This document shows positions 9,399 to 19,600 of a DNA stretch of 64,000 nucleotides, piece after piece. The notes under the pieces are model-generated. The model saw nothing but the letters and a program-made list of their open reading frames with translations. It was not told where the DNA came from and made no database searches. This DNA is from Candidatus Brachybacter algidus (GTDB lineage Bacteria; Bacteroidota; Bacteroidia; Chitinophagales; Saprospiraceae). How positions within the stretch are numbered: position 1 is the first letter of the stretch; each line of letters begins with the position of its first letter. Location of the stretch: the NCBI GenBank assembly GCA_016711705.1, contig JADJSK010000002.1, positions 186,001 through 250,000 of the forward strand. The letters are read 5' to 3'. Position numbers and translations under genes: made by a program.

Positions 9399-10772
9399 TT
9401 ACAAATCTAAAATAAAATACTCGTAGGGAGCTAAAGTGATTTTAGTACCGAACGTCTTTGTTCCTCCATTGACAACGTCCTTTGCTGTCTGATCCACCAG
9501 TCCGACAGGAATAGTCAGATCCACAGATTTATTCCGAACATTGGCCATAATGAATACTTTTTTGCCATCCCTTTCTTTGGTAAAAGCGCACACATCAGTG
9601 GTAGAAAAAGTTGTCAAAACACCCCGTTTAATGGCGTCACTTCCTGCTCTGAATTTCAATATCTTTTTGTATTCCTCTTTCAATGCAGGATTCAGTGACC
9701 AGTTGATCTTGGTTCCTGTAAACGGAAAAACGATTTTGGTAGGAAACCCAACTTCCTGGCTGCCATAGATCATCGGAATACTTTTCATCGTAGATGCTAT
9801 GACAAAGGCAGACATGGATCCGCGAAGTCCTCCGAATAAATCGAGGGGTGTTCCGTCTGAGCCATTGACGTCATGATTGGTCGTATATCTTATTATTTGC
9901 TGACCATTGGTGGCACTGGAATATTCAGTATTGTTGAGACCATCGATGGTCAATGCAGAATTATTGTTGCCAAATATTTTCTTTAATTGATCAAAGAATC
10001 CGAAGCCAAAATTATAATCGAAACCTGCCGAAAAGTTAGCTGTCCTGCTTCCTTCTGCAAACATCAGCAACTTGTGTGTACTGATACTCCTCATTGTATC
10101 AATGGCTTGTTTCCAGAAGTCAACCGGTGGGCCATCCGTATAGTCCATTCTGAATCCATCCACATTGGCAGCATAAACCCAGTACTTCATGCTGCTGATC
10201 ATTTCTTTGCGCATGTCACCATTTTTGAAGTCCAGTTGAGCGACATCTGTCCAGTTGAAACCCGGAGGATTAATGATGGCGCCTGCACTATTCTTGACAT
10301 ACCAGTCAGTATGAGCACTAATCCAAGGGTTGTCGAAAGAGGTATGGTTGGCCACCCAGTCAAGTATGACGGACATGCCGCGAGTATGAGCACCGTCGAC
10401 GATAGCTCTCAGATCATCCAGATTTCCGAATTCAGGATTTACTTTTTGATAATCCATCACACAGTATGGCGAGTTAAAAGCTTTGAACTTACCGACAGGA
10501 TAAATGGGCATGAGGTAGATGACATTGGCACCCAGGGCTTTGATAGAATCCAACCTTTCTACAACTCCCGCAAAATTACCTTTAGCGCTGAAGGGTCTCA
10601 TGTTGACCTGGTATATGATGGCATCTTCTCTGTCCGGTACTCCGGAGAATGGTGTACCATATTGTATAAGGCCTGTCGGTGTAACCACGGGAGGCGTAAT
10701 TATAGGTTCGTCTTTGTCTTTGCAAGAAATAAACAATAGTGTAAAGAAGAGGTATAAAGAATAGCGCAACAT
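9399..10772 (-). CDS. GH13 alpha-amylase-family lipoprotein
   Basis: A 457-residue protein starting at the ATG at 10772; the longer frame upstream lacks a signal. The lipobox LLFISC places Cys at residue 17. GH13 regions are present: DWVANHT (region I, near 138), GFRMD with nucleophile Asp210, Glu240 in FAEGS as the acid/base, and NHD at 299-301. It is an alpha-glucan hydrolase, probably on the cell surface or periplasmic face. It is the only alpha-glucan enzyme at the edge of a beta-glucan locus, and the RAYT insertion separates it from the GH30 genes, so it may not belong to the same regulon. Confidence 0.93.
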   Translation of the reverse strand: MLRYSLYLFFTLLFISCKDKDEPIITPPVVTPTGLIQYGTPFSGVPDREDAIIYQVNMRPFSAKGNFAGVVERLDSIKALGANVIYLMPIYPVGKFKAFNSPYCVMDYQKVNPEFGNLDDLRAIVDGAHTRGMSVILDWVANHTSFDNPWISAHTDWYVKNSAGAIINPPGFNWTDVAQLDFKNGDMRKEMISSMKYWVYAANVDGFRMDYTDGPPVDFWKQAIDTMRSISTHKLLMFAEGSRTANFSAGFDYNFGFGFFDQLKKIFGNNNSALTIDGLNNTEYSSATNGQQIIRYTTNHDVNGSDGTPLDLFGGLRGSMSAFVIASTMKSIPMIYGSQEVGFPTKIVFPFTGTKINWSLNPALKEEYKKILKFRAGSDAIKRGVLTTFSTTDVCAFTKERDGKKVFIMANVRNKSVDLTIPVGLVDQTAKDVVNGGTKTFGTKITLAPYEYFILDL

Positions 10773-10947
10773 GTATGTTATTTTGGTATAAAAGTAGGGA
10801 AAAATGGGGAAAGGGGGCGAGGGCATCGAGCATAATCTCAAAATAAAGAGAGTTGAAAACTATTTTAACTTTAAATAGGTATGCCTTGGTTTAAATATAA
10901 GACAATATTCTCAAAACACTTATTCAATTCTTGTAATAAAGATCATC

Positions 10948-11013
10948 AATTTCAATTTTCGTTACAGTAGGGACAGGTCGCGACCTGTCCCTACTGTAAC
11001 GAAAATTGAAATT
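10948..11013. repeat. REP-like 66-bp perfect palindrome, copy 1
   Basis: Each arm is 33 bases and the match is perfect, centred on TCGCGA between 10980 and 10981. The inner 14 bases of the left arm read GTAGGGACAGGTCG, shared with two further copies. The outer 19 bases are unique to this copy but still perfectly complementary. It lies 57 bp upstream of the RAYT start, in the 10773-11070 gap between divergent genes. Confidence 0.95.
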
Positions 11014-11070
11014 TACCAAGCAAGAAATGATTATATTTCATAACTTTATTATTAAATCAAACACCAACCC

Positions 11071-11625
11071 ATGATACCCAATCGAAAACCTAATAGATTA
11101 AAAGAGTTCGATTATACTTCCGACAATCTTTACTATATAACAACTAATGTTAAATATAGATACAAGTGTTTTGGCCATATCCAGAACGAAATAATACATT
11201 TAAACATTTTAGGAGATATCGTTAAAACTCGATGGTTATGGCTTGAGCAGAAATATAGATATATAAAACTTCATGAATTTGTAATAATGCCGGATCATTT
11301 TCATGGTATCATAGAGATTAACAGGGTTTTGATAGATTACCCAAATTTTGAAGTTCCTTCTGTAGGGACAGGTCGCGACCTGTCCCTACAGAAGGAACTT
11401 CAAAATTCACCAGATGCTTCCCGTACAAAGGTTGATGGAATTAAAATTAAATCTCTTTCAGAATTAATAGGCGCTTTCAAAATGACTGCTTCCAAAAAGA
11501 TACATGAACTGGGTTTGGATTTTGAATGGCAAAGGTCTTTTAATGACGAGATAATAAAGGACGAAGAGGCAAATTTTTATATCTCGAATTACATACGAGA
11601 AAATCCAAGGAATTGGAACGGGTAA
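11071..11625 (+). CDS. REP-associated tyrosine transposase (RAYT, Y1/HUH)
   Basis: A 184-residue IS200-like transposase. The HUH motif is in MPDHFHGII (His-Phe-His, about residue 75). The C-terminal part has FEWQRSFNDEII and YISNYIRENPRNW, as in RAYTs; the catalytic Tyr is probably the one in that last helix. RAYTs nick and rejoin single-stranded DNA at REP hairpins and usually sit between REP copies. That context is seen here: perfect palindromes lie upstream, inside the linker (codons about 92-112) and across the stop. The inner palindrome keeps the frame and encodes VGTGRDLSLQ. It interrupts the minus-strand PUL genes. Confidence 0.9.
   Translation: MIPNRKPNRLKEFDYTSDNLYYITTNVKYRYKCFGHIQNEIIHLNILGDIVKTRWLWLEQKYRYIKLHEFVIMPDHFHGIIEINRVLIDYPNFEVPSVGTGRDLSLQKELQNSPDASRTKVDGIKIKSLSELIGAFKMTASKKIHELGLDFEWQRSFNDEIIKDEEANFYISNYIRENPRNWNG
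11344..11407. repeat. REP-like 64-bp perfect palindrome, copy 2, inside the RAYT gene
   Basis: The arms are 32 bases each and perfectly matched around TCGCGA (centre 11375/11376). The core GTAGGGACAGGTCG is identical to copy 1. The flanking 18 bases differ from the other copies yet pair perfectly with each other. The palindrome lies fully within the RAYT coding frame, between the HUH motif and the C-terminal domain. Confidence 0.95.
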
Positions 11626-11685
11626 AAATAATTATATCTGTAGGGACTGGTCGCGACCAGTCCCTACAGATATAATTATTTTTAC
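11622..11685. repeat. REP-like 64-bp perfect palindrome, copy 3, between convergent genes
   Basis: The arms are 32 bases each and perfect, centred at 11653/11654. The core reads GTAGGGACTGGTCG; the A-to-T change from the other copies is matched by the complementary change in the other arm. The left arm contains the RAYT stop codon (11623-11625), and the right arm ends 5 bp before the stop codon of the convergent GH30 gene. It could act as a bidirectional terminator. Confidence 0.95.
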
Positions 11686-11690
11686 AAACT

Positions 11691-13190
11691 CTACCTCACC
11701 ACCACCGTACTTATACTCCTAGCCTTAGCCACCGTCTTCGCTGCCTGGCCATCTACCCACACATAATAATCTACATCCTTGTCACTTTCATTCATCACGA
11801 TGGTCGCTACACTGCCATCAGGGTTTAAAAATGCGGTGGATATCAACTGGCTGCGGGTCGGAGCTGCAATGATGCGCTTGGCGCCGAGCTGGATATATTT
11901 AGAGAAGTGGCCGATGTAATAATAGGCATTGGTGTATATCAATTGACCGGTTTTGGTGTCTCCATGGATAGGAGCGAAACAGAAATTCTTGACGTGATTT
12001 GGGCCACCTGTTTGATCCAGGAAGATATTCCAATCCGTGAATCCAACCATCCCGTTGTTAAAATCATTGATCATGCTGCGGCCGTATTCTTCGCCAAGCG
12101 CCCAATTGTTATAACCGCCGGACTTGAAACTTTCAGCACAGCCTTCGGTGAAGAAAAGATGTTTATCGGGATAAGCCTCATAGACTCTGCGGAGATTGTC
12201 AAACATTGGTTTGCCACCGCTCCAGTCCTCGTACCAGTGAAATCCGATGCCCCAGATATATTTCGCGGCTTCCGGATCATTTAGATAAGTACTTGCTCTT
12301 TGGTATATCATGTCCCGATTGTGATCCCAGGCTATGATCTTTTTATCTTTTAATCCTTCCTTTTCCATGGTTGGCCCAAGGTGATCTTTTATAAAATCAC
12401 GCTCTTCTTCAGCCGTATAAATACAACTTTCCCATGTTTGAGTGGCCATCGGTTCATTTTGAACACTGATACCCCACACGGGAATGTTTTCCGCTTCATA
12501 GGCTTTGATGAATTTGGTATAATACATCGCCCAAACATTATGGTATTGATCCAGCAATTTTCCACCTTTTAGCATATTATTATTGCTCTTCATCCAGGCA
12601 GGTGGTGACCAGGGGCTGCCGTAAAACATGATATCCTTGCCGATCAATTGCTGTGCTGCTTTAATCATCGGGATCTTGAATTTTTTATCGTGGTCGATGT
12701 TGAAGGTCGTTAAGGTGCTGTCCTTTTCAGCGATGTATGTATAATTATCACTGCTGAAGTCGCAGCTATTAATATTGGTACGAATAATATTATAACCGAT
12801 TCCTTTTGTTTTGTCGAAATATGCGGTTATCAATTCATCTTGTTGTGCTTTAGGCATTTTATAGAAAGTCTCCGCGGAAGCATCCGTGATCGCTCCTCCG
12901 ATGCCCACGTATGGTTGGAATGTTTTGCCAGGGTCAACAAATACACAAATCTCCGTTTCGAGTGGTTGCTTCTTTTCTTCGAAACCTACCGTGTCAAAGG
13001 CAGACATTTTGAGATCAGTATTCAATGCGGTGGTATAAACGAATGCTTTTTTTCCACTCATTGAAAATACTACATCTGATTTTGCATCCTCCGAAGTTTT
13101 GGCCGACTGACCTTTCGGATTTTCACTGTTTTGTTTGCAGGAAGAAAGTATGAAGATAAAGCTCGCTAAAAACAAAATTGATCTGAACAT
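11691..13190 (-). CDS. GH30 glycoside hydrolase lipoprotein
   Basis: A 499-residue lipoprotein (lipobox LSSC, Cys18). The (beta/alpha)8 GH30 domain spans about 85-420, followed by the side beta domain. The acid/base is Glu246 in SVQNEP and the nucleophile is Glu349 in FFTEG. GSPWSPPAWMK near residue 191 is a family landmark. GH30 enzymes include beta-1,6-glucanases and beta-glucosidases. With the GH16 genes upstream, removal of beta-1,6 branches from laminarin-type glucan is likely but inferred. It is probably the last gene of the PUL proper, and the REP palindrome lies right after its stop. Confidence 0.93.
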   Translation of the reverse strand: MFRSILFLASFIFILSSCKQNSENPKGQSAKTSEDAKSDVVFSMSGKKAFVYTTALNTDLKMSAFDTVGFEEKKQPLETEICVFVDPGKTFQPYVGIGGAITDASAETFYKMPKAQQDELITAYFDKTKGIGYNIIRTNINSCDFSSDNYTYIAEKDSTLTTFNIDHDKKFKIPMIKAAQQLIGKDIMFYGSPWSPPAWMKSNNNMLKGGKLLDQYHNVWAMYYTKFIKAYEAENIPVWGISVQNEPMATQTWESCIYTAEEERDFIKDHLGPTMEKEGLKDKKIIAWDHNRDMIYQRASTYLNDPEAAKYIWGIGFHWYEDWSGGKPMFDNLRRVYEAYPDKHLFFTEGCAESFKSGGYNNWALGEEYGRSMINDFNNGMVGFTDWNIFLDQTGGPNHVKNFCFAPIHGDTKTGQLIYTNAYYYIGHFSKYIQLGAKRIIAAPTRSQLISTAFLNPDGSVATIVMNESDKDVDYYVWVDGQAAKTVAKARSISTVVVR

Positions 13191-13324
13191 ATGCAGGATA
13201 TATTTAATATTTATCTAAAAATTTGTGCGCAAATGACTTAAAGAAAAGTAAGTGTAGTCACAGCATGATTATTCTAGAGCGACTTTGTGTCACTTTGTGC
13301 ATTCTTTGTGAAACTTTGTGACAT

Positions 13325-14767
13325 CTACCAGATGAAAGTCCCTGCCGACTGAGCCTGCAATAAAGCCGTAACTCTCTTTCCCTTAAATTCTATATTGAAA
13401 GATTGACTGGCAGAAGCAGTGTTTAATACAAGTAAGACTTTCTTGCCCTGTGGAGTTAAGAAGGCGACACTCGGCATATTCGGAGCTATGTCTGACTGAA
13501 TTCTCTTTGATCCCGGTGGAACCCATTTGGAAATTTGCCCCAGTATATAGTAAGATGGATTTCTAGTAATAGAGCCTCCAATAGTCAGAGCACCTTTGCA
13601 TTCCGTGCAGCCACCCTCCGTATGAGGACCAAAGGATGGGTCATTGGCAAGATTCCATTCAAGAACGACTTTGGACCAATTGCGAACTGAACCAATCAAC
13701 ACTTGTTGTGTATGCCACATGAAATTTTCAGCAAATGATTCATTCTTTCCTGTCCATTGTTCTGTGAAATACAAGTTCCTATCAGGATGCGCATCATGGA
13801 CTGTGCTCAATGCACTTATGTCGCCGCCATACAAATGGAATGCAGATCCATCCACATATTTCTTTGCTTCCGGATCATTCAGAATGGTAATTGGATAGTC
13901 AGGTCTGTCGCAATTGTGATCGTAAACAATGATTTTTGTTTTTATACCGGCTGCTTCAAATGCAGGTCCTACAAATCCTTTGATAAAATCTCTTTGTTCT
14001 GCAGCTTGCATCAGCAAACGTGGGTTATTGCCGGGATGTAATGGTTCATTTTGTAAAGTGACTGCATCAATAGTAATGCCCTCAGCCTTCATTCCTTGAA
14101 TATATTTTACAAAATACTGTGCGTAGGTGCTGTAATATTCCGGTTTTAAACTACCACCGACAGAACTATTATTGGTCTTCATCCAGGTAGGCGGACTCCA
14201 TGGTGAACCCATTATTTTAATGTTGGGATTGATAGCCAAAATCTCTTTCAATACAGGTATTAAATGTGCCTTATCCGGTGCAAGGCTAAATTTGTTCAGA
14301 TTGACATCTGTTTCTCCAGCAGGCAAATCATTGTAAGAAAAAGGAAACGGATCCAGATCGGATGCACCGATGCTGATCCGCAAATAACTGATGCCCAAAG
14401 AAGCTGAATCGCTCCCAAACATTTCTTTTAGTAAAGCTGCTCGAGGGGCTGGCGCCAATGCATAGATCACAGAAGAACTACCACCTGTAAGACTGTATCC
14501 AAAGCCATCTATCTCTTGAAAGACCTGTGTACTGTCGACTCGTATGATTGGATATGAATTGGTAGCTGTACCAAATCTAAGTTTGAAATTTTGTTTCTTT
14601 AATAGGGACGTTTGATTGGCAGAAGTGAGATAAAAATCAACATCTGACTTGGTAACTATTACTGGCTTAGTGTCTTCGTTGTCATTGTCCTTTGAACATT
14701 TAAAAGAAGAAAATGCCAAGAGTAATAACATTAAACACAATAAATTAGTCTTATTTCTGTGACTCAT
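13325..14767 (-). CDS. GH30 glycoside hydrolase lipoprotein, second copy
   Basis: The start was set at the ATG at 14767, which gives a lipoprotein signal with Cys24 (SSFKC); the frame extends 16 codons further without a better signal. The 480-residue protein has GSPWSPPTWMKT near 187, acid/base Glu241 in LQNEP and nucleophile Glu336 in YFTEQ. It is a diverged paralogue of the GH30 gene 130 bp downstream, so the two probably cut different linkages or chain lengths. Both are predicted to be cell-surface or periplasm-facing enzymes. The gap to SusD upstream is 410 bp, so it may have its own promoter. Confidence 0.93.
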   Translation of the reverse strand: MSHRNKTNLLCLMLLLLAFSSFKCSKDNDNEDTKPVIVTKSDVDFYLTSANQTSLLKKQNFKLRFGTATNSYPIIRVDSTQVFQEIDGFGYSLTGGSSSVIYALAPAPRAALLKEMFGSDSASLGISYLRISIGASDLDPFPFSYNDLPAGETDVNLNKFSLAPDKAHLIPVLKEILAINPNIKIMGSPWSPPTWMKTNNSSVGGSLKPEYYSTYAQYFVKYIQGMKAEGITIDAVTLQNEPLHPGNNPRLLMQAAEQRDFIKGFVGPAFEAAGIKTKIIVYDHNCDRPDYPITILNDPEAKKYVDGSAFHLYGGDISALSTVHDAHPDRNLYFTEQWTGKNESFAENFMWHTQQVLIGSVRNWSKVVLEWNLANDPSFGPHTEGGCTECKGALTIGGSITRNPSYYILGQISKWVPPGSKRIQSDIAPNMPSVAFLTPQGKKVLLVLNTASASQSFNIEFKGKRVTALLQAQSAGTFIW

Positions 14768-14947
14768 TACAATATGATTTTTATTTAGATTGGGTTTAAT
14801 TTCATAATTAAACACGACTAAAATAAGTTGAATTAATTTATATAAAGTGGCCCGAAATTCTTTAAAATAATTAATATTAATTTGTCATGAAAATCCCTTC
14901 TTTATACATTAATATTTTTTCTAATTATTCACTGAGATTAATAAGGT

Positions 14948-14989
14948 CAAACACCCCGCCTGTCGGCACCCCTCTGATAGAGGGGAAGC
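14948..14989. repeat. Dispersed repeat with CCCCTCT/AGAGGGG hairpin
   Basis: CACCCCTCTGATAGAGGGG forms a 7-bp stem, preceded by ACACCCCGCCTGTCG. The same element occurs in the opposite orientation at 32609-32648. It sits in the AT-rich 14768-15177 gap between SusD and GH30; nothing else coding is visible there. Confidence 0.7.
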
Positions 14990-15177
14990 ACAGATCGGTC
15001 ACTCCTTTTATTATATTAATATCTTATTTAAAATTAAATTTATTTAGTTAAAAAATGATTTTAAATAGTCTTTGTCAATTAATAGAAAGCTTGATTTATT
15101 ATCAAATTAATTAAACGTATAAATTAATTACAATCTAATTTGTAATATCATTTAACTACATTAATCACTTAATTAAA

Positions 15178-16617
15178 TTAGTAGCCCGGATTCTGCTTTA
15201 AATTGATATTTTTATCCCTTTCGCCTTGTGGAATTGGGAACAAAAGTTTGTTTTCGTTGAGCGTATAACCCAGTGCTGTCATTGTTTCGATTGCCTTGCC
15301 TGTTCTCTTAAGATCATACCATCTATGACCTTCGAAAGCTAGTTCAAGACGTCGTTCTTTAGCAATAGCTGTTCTCAATGCATCTGCAGTGGTTGCAGTG
15401 GTTGGAGCAAGTTTAGCTCTACTTCTTACCAAATTGACATAATATTGAGCACCTGATACTGCATCCAATTGGCCTAATTCAGTCAATGCTTCTGCTTTGA
15501 GTAGAAGTATATCTGCAAGTCTCAGTAGTATTTGATTTTGAGTACCATTAGTGTTTCGCATTTTATAACAAAATGGATAATTGCTAATATCCCAATTTAC
15601 ATCTGTCCAAGAGGTTATTTTTTGGAAAAGTATGCTGGAATTTTTACGCACCATATCCTGTTCTGCATCGAAAAGGTCTACAAGATCGTGTGTAGGAGTA
15701 TTGAATTTTTTCCAATCTTTTCCTACAAACATAGATGAACCCCAATTGCTCCCTGTGGCTCCACCGATACAATCCAATTCAAATATTGATTCAGCGCTAT
15801 TCTCATGCATTCCATCCCACAATTGCTCATAAGAAGGAAGTAAACTAAACCCTGATGCTATCACAGCATCCGCATGTTCATTTACTTTGTTCCAATCTGC
15901 AGGTTGTCTTGTAGCGTATACTTTTGCTAAAATGGCGTGGGCAGCGGCCTTTGTTCCTCTCATCTTTGTAGGTCCGTAAGCAGTAGGTGCCTGATTAACG
16001 GCTGTGGTGAGGTCATTGATGATCTGAGTATAGACCTCATCCTGCGTTTTACTATCAGGATAGAGTATACTATATACTTCAGCAAAATTGTCAGAAGTAA
16101 TCTCCGGAACGGGTTTAGTTACGATAGGCACTCCACCCCAAAGTTGGACCATTCCAAAATATAAAAAACCCCTCATAAAGGAAGCTTCTCCAATGATCTC
16201 ATCTCTTCTGCCAGCATCAAGGCCGACAGCTTTTGGAGTTCTTTCAATCACACCATTACATGTGCCTATTAAGCCATAGAAATATTTCCAATCGCGTGAG
16301 ATGTTTCTATTTGTTGAAGAGATTTTATAATCGTCAATCTGAAAATTGTCCGGGTTATCAGCGCCGGCATAACTGTTGTCCGATTGTGCATCGCCATTCA
16401 CGTAATGATCGAGAAAAAATAATTCAGACTGAGATGTTTTCATGCCGCTATATACTGCAGCAATTCCAGTCTCAGCGTCTGCTCCTGTATATACAGATGC
16501 GGTATCCGCAGATTCGTCTATGATTTGTGACAATGGTTCTTTATCCAGGAAAGAATCACAAGATGTCAACGCAATTCCTAAAGTAAAGAAAGATATAAAA
16601 TATAGTAAATTTTTCAT
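15178..16617 (-). CDS. SusD/RagB-family starch/glycan-binding lipoprotein (pair 2)
   Basis: A 479-residue outer-membrane lipoprotein with a SPII signal (ALTSC, Cys20) and SFLDKEPLSQI just after it. The N-terminal TPR-like SusD_N and C-terminal RagB/SusD domains are visible, ending with the typical LFPIPQGERDKNINLKQNPGY. KERRLELAFEGHRWYDLKRTG near 415 is a family hallmark. It caps the barrel of its SusC partner and captures oligosaccharide. It lies 37 bp after the SusC-like gene. If that gene is truly broken, this SusD has no working partner. Confidence 0.95.
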   Translation of the reverse strand: MKNLLYFISFFTLGIALTSCDSFLDKEPLSQIIDESADTASVYTGADAETGIAAVYSGMKTSQSELFFLDHYVNGDAQSDNSYAGADNPDNFQIDDYKISSTNRNISRDWKYFYGLIGTCNGVIERTPKAVGLDAGRRDEIIGEASFMRGFLYFGMVQLWGGVPIVTKPVPEITSDNFAEVYSILYPDSKTQDEVYTQIINDLTTAVNQAPTAYGPTKMRGTKAAAHAILAKVYATRQPADWNKVNEHADAVIASGFSLLPSYEQLWDGMHENSAESIFELDCIGGATGSNWGSSMFVGKDWKKFNTPTHDLVDLFDAEQDMVRKNSSILFQKITSWTDVNWDISNYPFCYKMRNTNGTQNQILLRLADILLLKAEALTELGQLDAVSGAQYYVNLVRSRAKLAPTTATTADALRTAIAKERRLELAFEGHRWYDLKRTGKAIETMTALGYTLNENKLLFPIPQGERDKNINLKQNPGY

Positions 16618-16654
16618 GTTTATCTATTTGAAAGAATTAAAAAATGGGAGTTAA

Positions 16655-19600
16655 TTAGAATGTTACATTGAGTCCAAATACCATCTGTCGTGTCTGAGGA
16701 TATGTTCCATAATCTACGCCAAATTCTGTACCAAGGCTGTTGACTCCATAAGCATTCACTTCAGGATCAAATCCGGTATATTTAGTAAACGTCAATAAGT
16801 TCTGTGCGGTTGCGTAAACAGAAAGGTTTTGCATTTTTACCTTTTGCAGCCATGTAGTCGGGAAATTGTACGCCAGTGTCAAACTTTTAATTCTAAGGAA
16901 TGAACCATCTTCGACGAATCTGGTAGAATTGTGAATGTTGTCTAAAGAGCCATCGCCTGCGGCATTTGCCTTAGGTACGTCCGTTATATCGCCCGGTTGT
17001 TGCCATCTGTCAAGGACATTCGTTGATTGATTTTTGCTGTCAAACATACCTTCCAAATCCATTTTGGTAGCATTGAAGATCTGATTTCCTGCACGCCTTG
17101 AATAAAAATATTTAAATCAAATCCCATGAAAGAAAGGCTATTGGTCAATCCGTAAATAAATTTAGGAGCAGCATGTCCTATCACAGTTCTGTCATCCGGG
17201 GTAATGGTTCCATTGCCGTCAACATCTTTGTACATGATATTGCCGGTCTCCGGATTTACACCTTCAGAAATATATCCAAAAAATGTTCCCAGCGCCTGTC
17301 CCTCAGTCATTCTGATGGCGGATTCACCATTGGAATAAATGCCAGCATAGTCATATACTTTCTGTAACTCAAGTTTCGTCACTTCGTTTTTATTGAATGA
17401 AATATTAAAATCTGTAGTCCATCGCAATGATCTATCTTTTAACTTTTGTGTAGAAATAGCAAATTCAACTGCTTTATTTTCCAACTCTCCGTCATTTCTT
17501 ACGAATGGCCTGTCGACACCTACACTTGATGGAAGCGGGATAGACATGATCAAATCCTGAGTTCTTTTCCAGTAAACATCAGCCGTAAATGTCAGCCTAT
17601 TGTTCCAGGTCGTGAGGTCAATACCAAAGTTGGTCTGGGTAGTTTTTTCCCATGTTAAATCCGGATTGGCAATGGAATATCTTCTGATACCAGGTCCTAT
17701 TAATGTCGTGCCCGGAGTAATTCTAGAAAAATCAAGCAATCCATAAGAAGCGAAATCGCTTAACCCTTCTTGATTTCCTGTCTGACCCCATCCACCGCGG
17801 ATCTTAAGATCATTGATAACATCCATTCCTGAAAAGAAACCTTCCTGAGAAAGTCTCCATCCTGCAGAAAAGGATGGGAAAATGTCCCAACGATTATCAG
17901 CTGAAAGTTTGGAAGAACCATCACGTCTTAAAGCAGCTGTCAACAAATATTTGGTGTCAAAATCATAAATGATCCTACCAAATTGTGAAACTAAAGCCGA
18001 ATGTGTTTTGGTATTACCTGCACCTTCAATTTGGTTACCGGCATTTGTAGTCTTGACATATTGAAGTGGAAGATCTTTCGTATTGATATATGCATGGCCG
18101 AAACTATTGTCTTGAACCGACATACCAACTAAGGCAGTCAAACTGTTTCTGCCGAAATATTTAGAATAAGTCAATGTATTTTCTGAGAGCCAACTTAAGT
18201 ATTCCTGCTTACTAAGATTGGAAACACCATGATTCTGACGACCATAAACCGTGCGGATGGGGTCAACGTAGAATTCATAAACGCCGTTTGAAACATCAGC
18301 TCCAAGGTTAGATCTGAACTTAAGGTCTTTGAATAATTTTACTTCAGCAAAGACATTGGATAAAAATCTGTTATTGGTATAATCTTCCTCTCTACTCATG
18401 TATGATAGGGGAGTCTCCCATGCTGCCTGGAACGGATTTGTAGCAAACTGCTCAGGTTTTTCCGCATCGTAGACACCAAGATTTGGCGGTGAATTCAATG
18501 CACTGAGGATGATGCCTCCTCTACCTGAACTTGCATTGTCACCGGCATTCCATGATTTTGTTCTGTAAAAATTGATATTTGAACCAATTGTCAACCAATC
18601 ATTGACTTTGCTATCAACATTTAACCTGACAGAATAACGGTCAAATTTAGCCGGTGTGACCATCCCTTTATCAAGAAGATATCCTAAAGACAAATAATAT
18701 CTGGACTTCTCAGTTCCACCGGAAAAAGCCAATTGGAAATTCTGATTAACACCTGTTCCAAAGGTTTTATCCTGCCAATCAGTATTCGCATTTTCTTCAC
18801 TGATGGCTTCGCCACGATCCTGCATATATTGAATATATTGAGCGCCATTTAACACATCGATTTTATTCGCAAGTTGCGAGAATCCCATGTATGTATTAAA
18901 CGAAGTGGAAGTTTTACCTGCCTTTCCTTTTTTAGTTGTGATCAATACCACACCATTTGACGCTCTTGCACCATAGATAGAAGCTGATGCAGCATCTTTG
19001 AGGATCTGCATACTTTCGATATCATTTGGATTGAGTCCTTTTGTGTCTGTGGTTGGAATACCATCGATGACATAAAGCGGATCATTGTTGGCATTGATAG
19101 AGTTCGTACCTCTTATACGAATAGAAAATTCTGTACCCGGTTTACCTGAAGGTTGGGTCACCTGAACACCGGCAGCCTTTCCCTGGAGTGCCTGAGCTGT
19201 AGAGAAAACAGGGCGATTCTCAAAATCTTTACCTTCCACAGTTGATATGGCTCCTGTAATATTCTTCTTGCTTTGACTACCATAACCGACTACGATGACA
19301 TCATCAAGCAACTTTGGATCGGGATCAAGATTGATCTCAAGGAACTTGCCATCTATAATTATTTCTTTCGTAAGAAATCCTACGTATGAGATGACTAGAA
19401 CGCTATTCTCAGGAGCATTTATAGAGAATTTGCCATCGACATCTGTTATTGTTCCGACATCACTACCTTTCAATAGTATTGTGGCACCAATTAAAGGCTG
19501 GCCGTCATTATCTTTTATCACACCTATTGTGTTCACATTTTGCTGATCCCAACTTACTTTTTCTGCAGCAAATGCAAAACTTTGATTGTAAGGATTCATA

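Noticed and set aside
9987..10739. 250-codon plus-strand ORF
   Set aside because: Antisense to the GH13 gene, whose catalytic motifs all read on the minus strand; the plus-strand product shows no family or signal.
16655..17062. Separate 135-residue gene downstream of SusC 2
   Set aside because: It is the SusC C-terminus in a shifted frame; its Met is internal to the conserved barrel.
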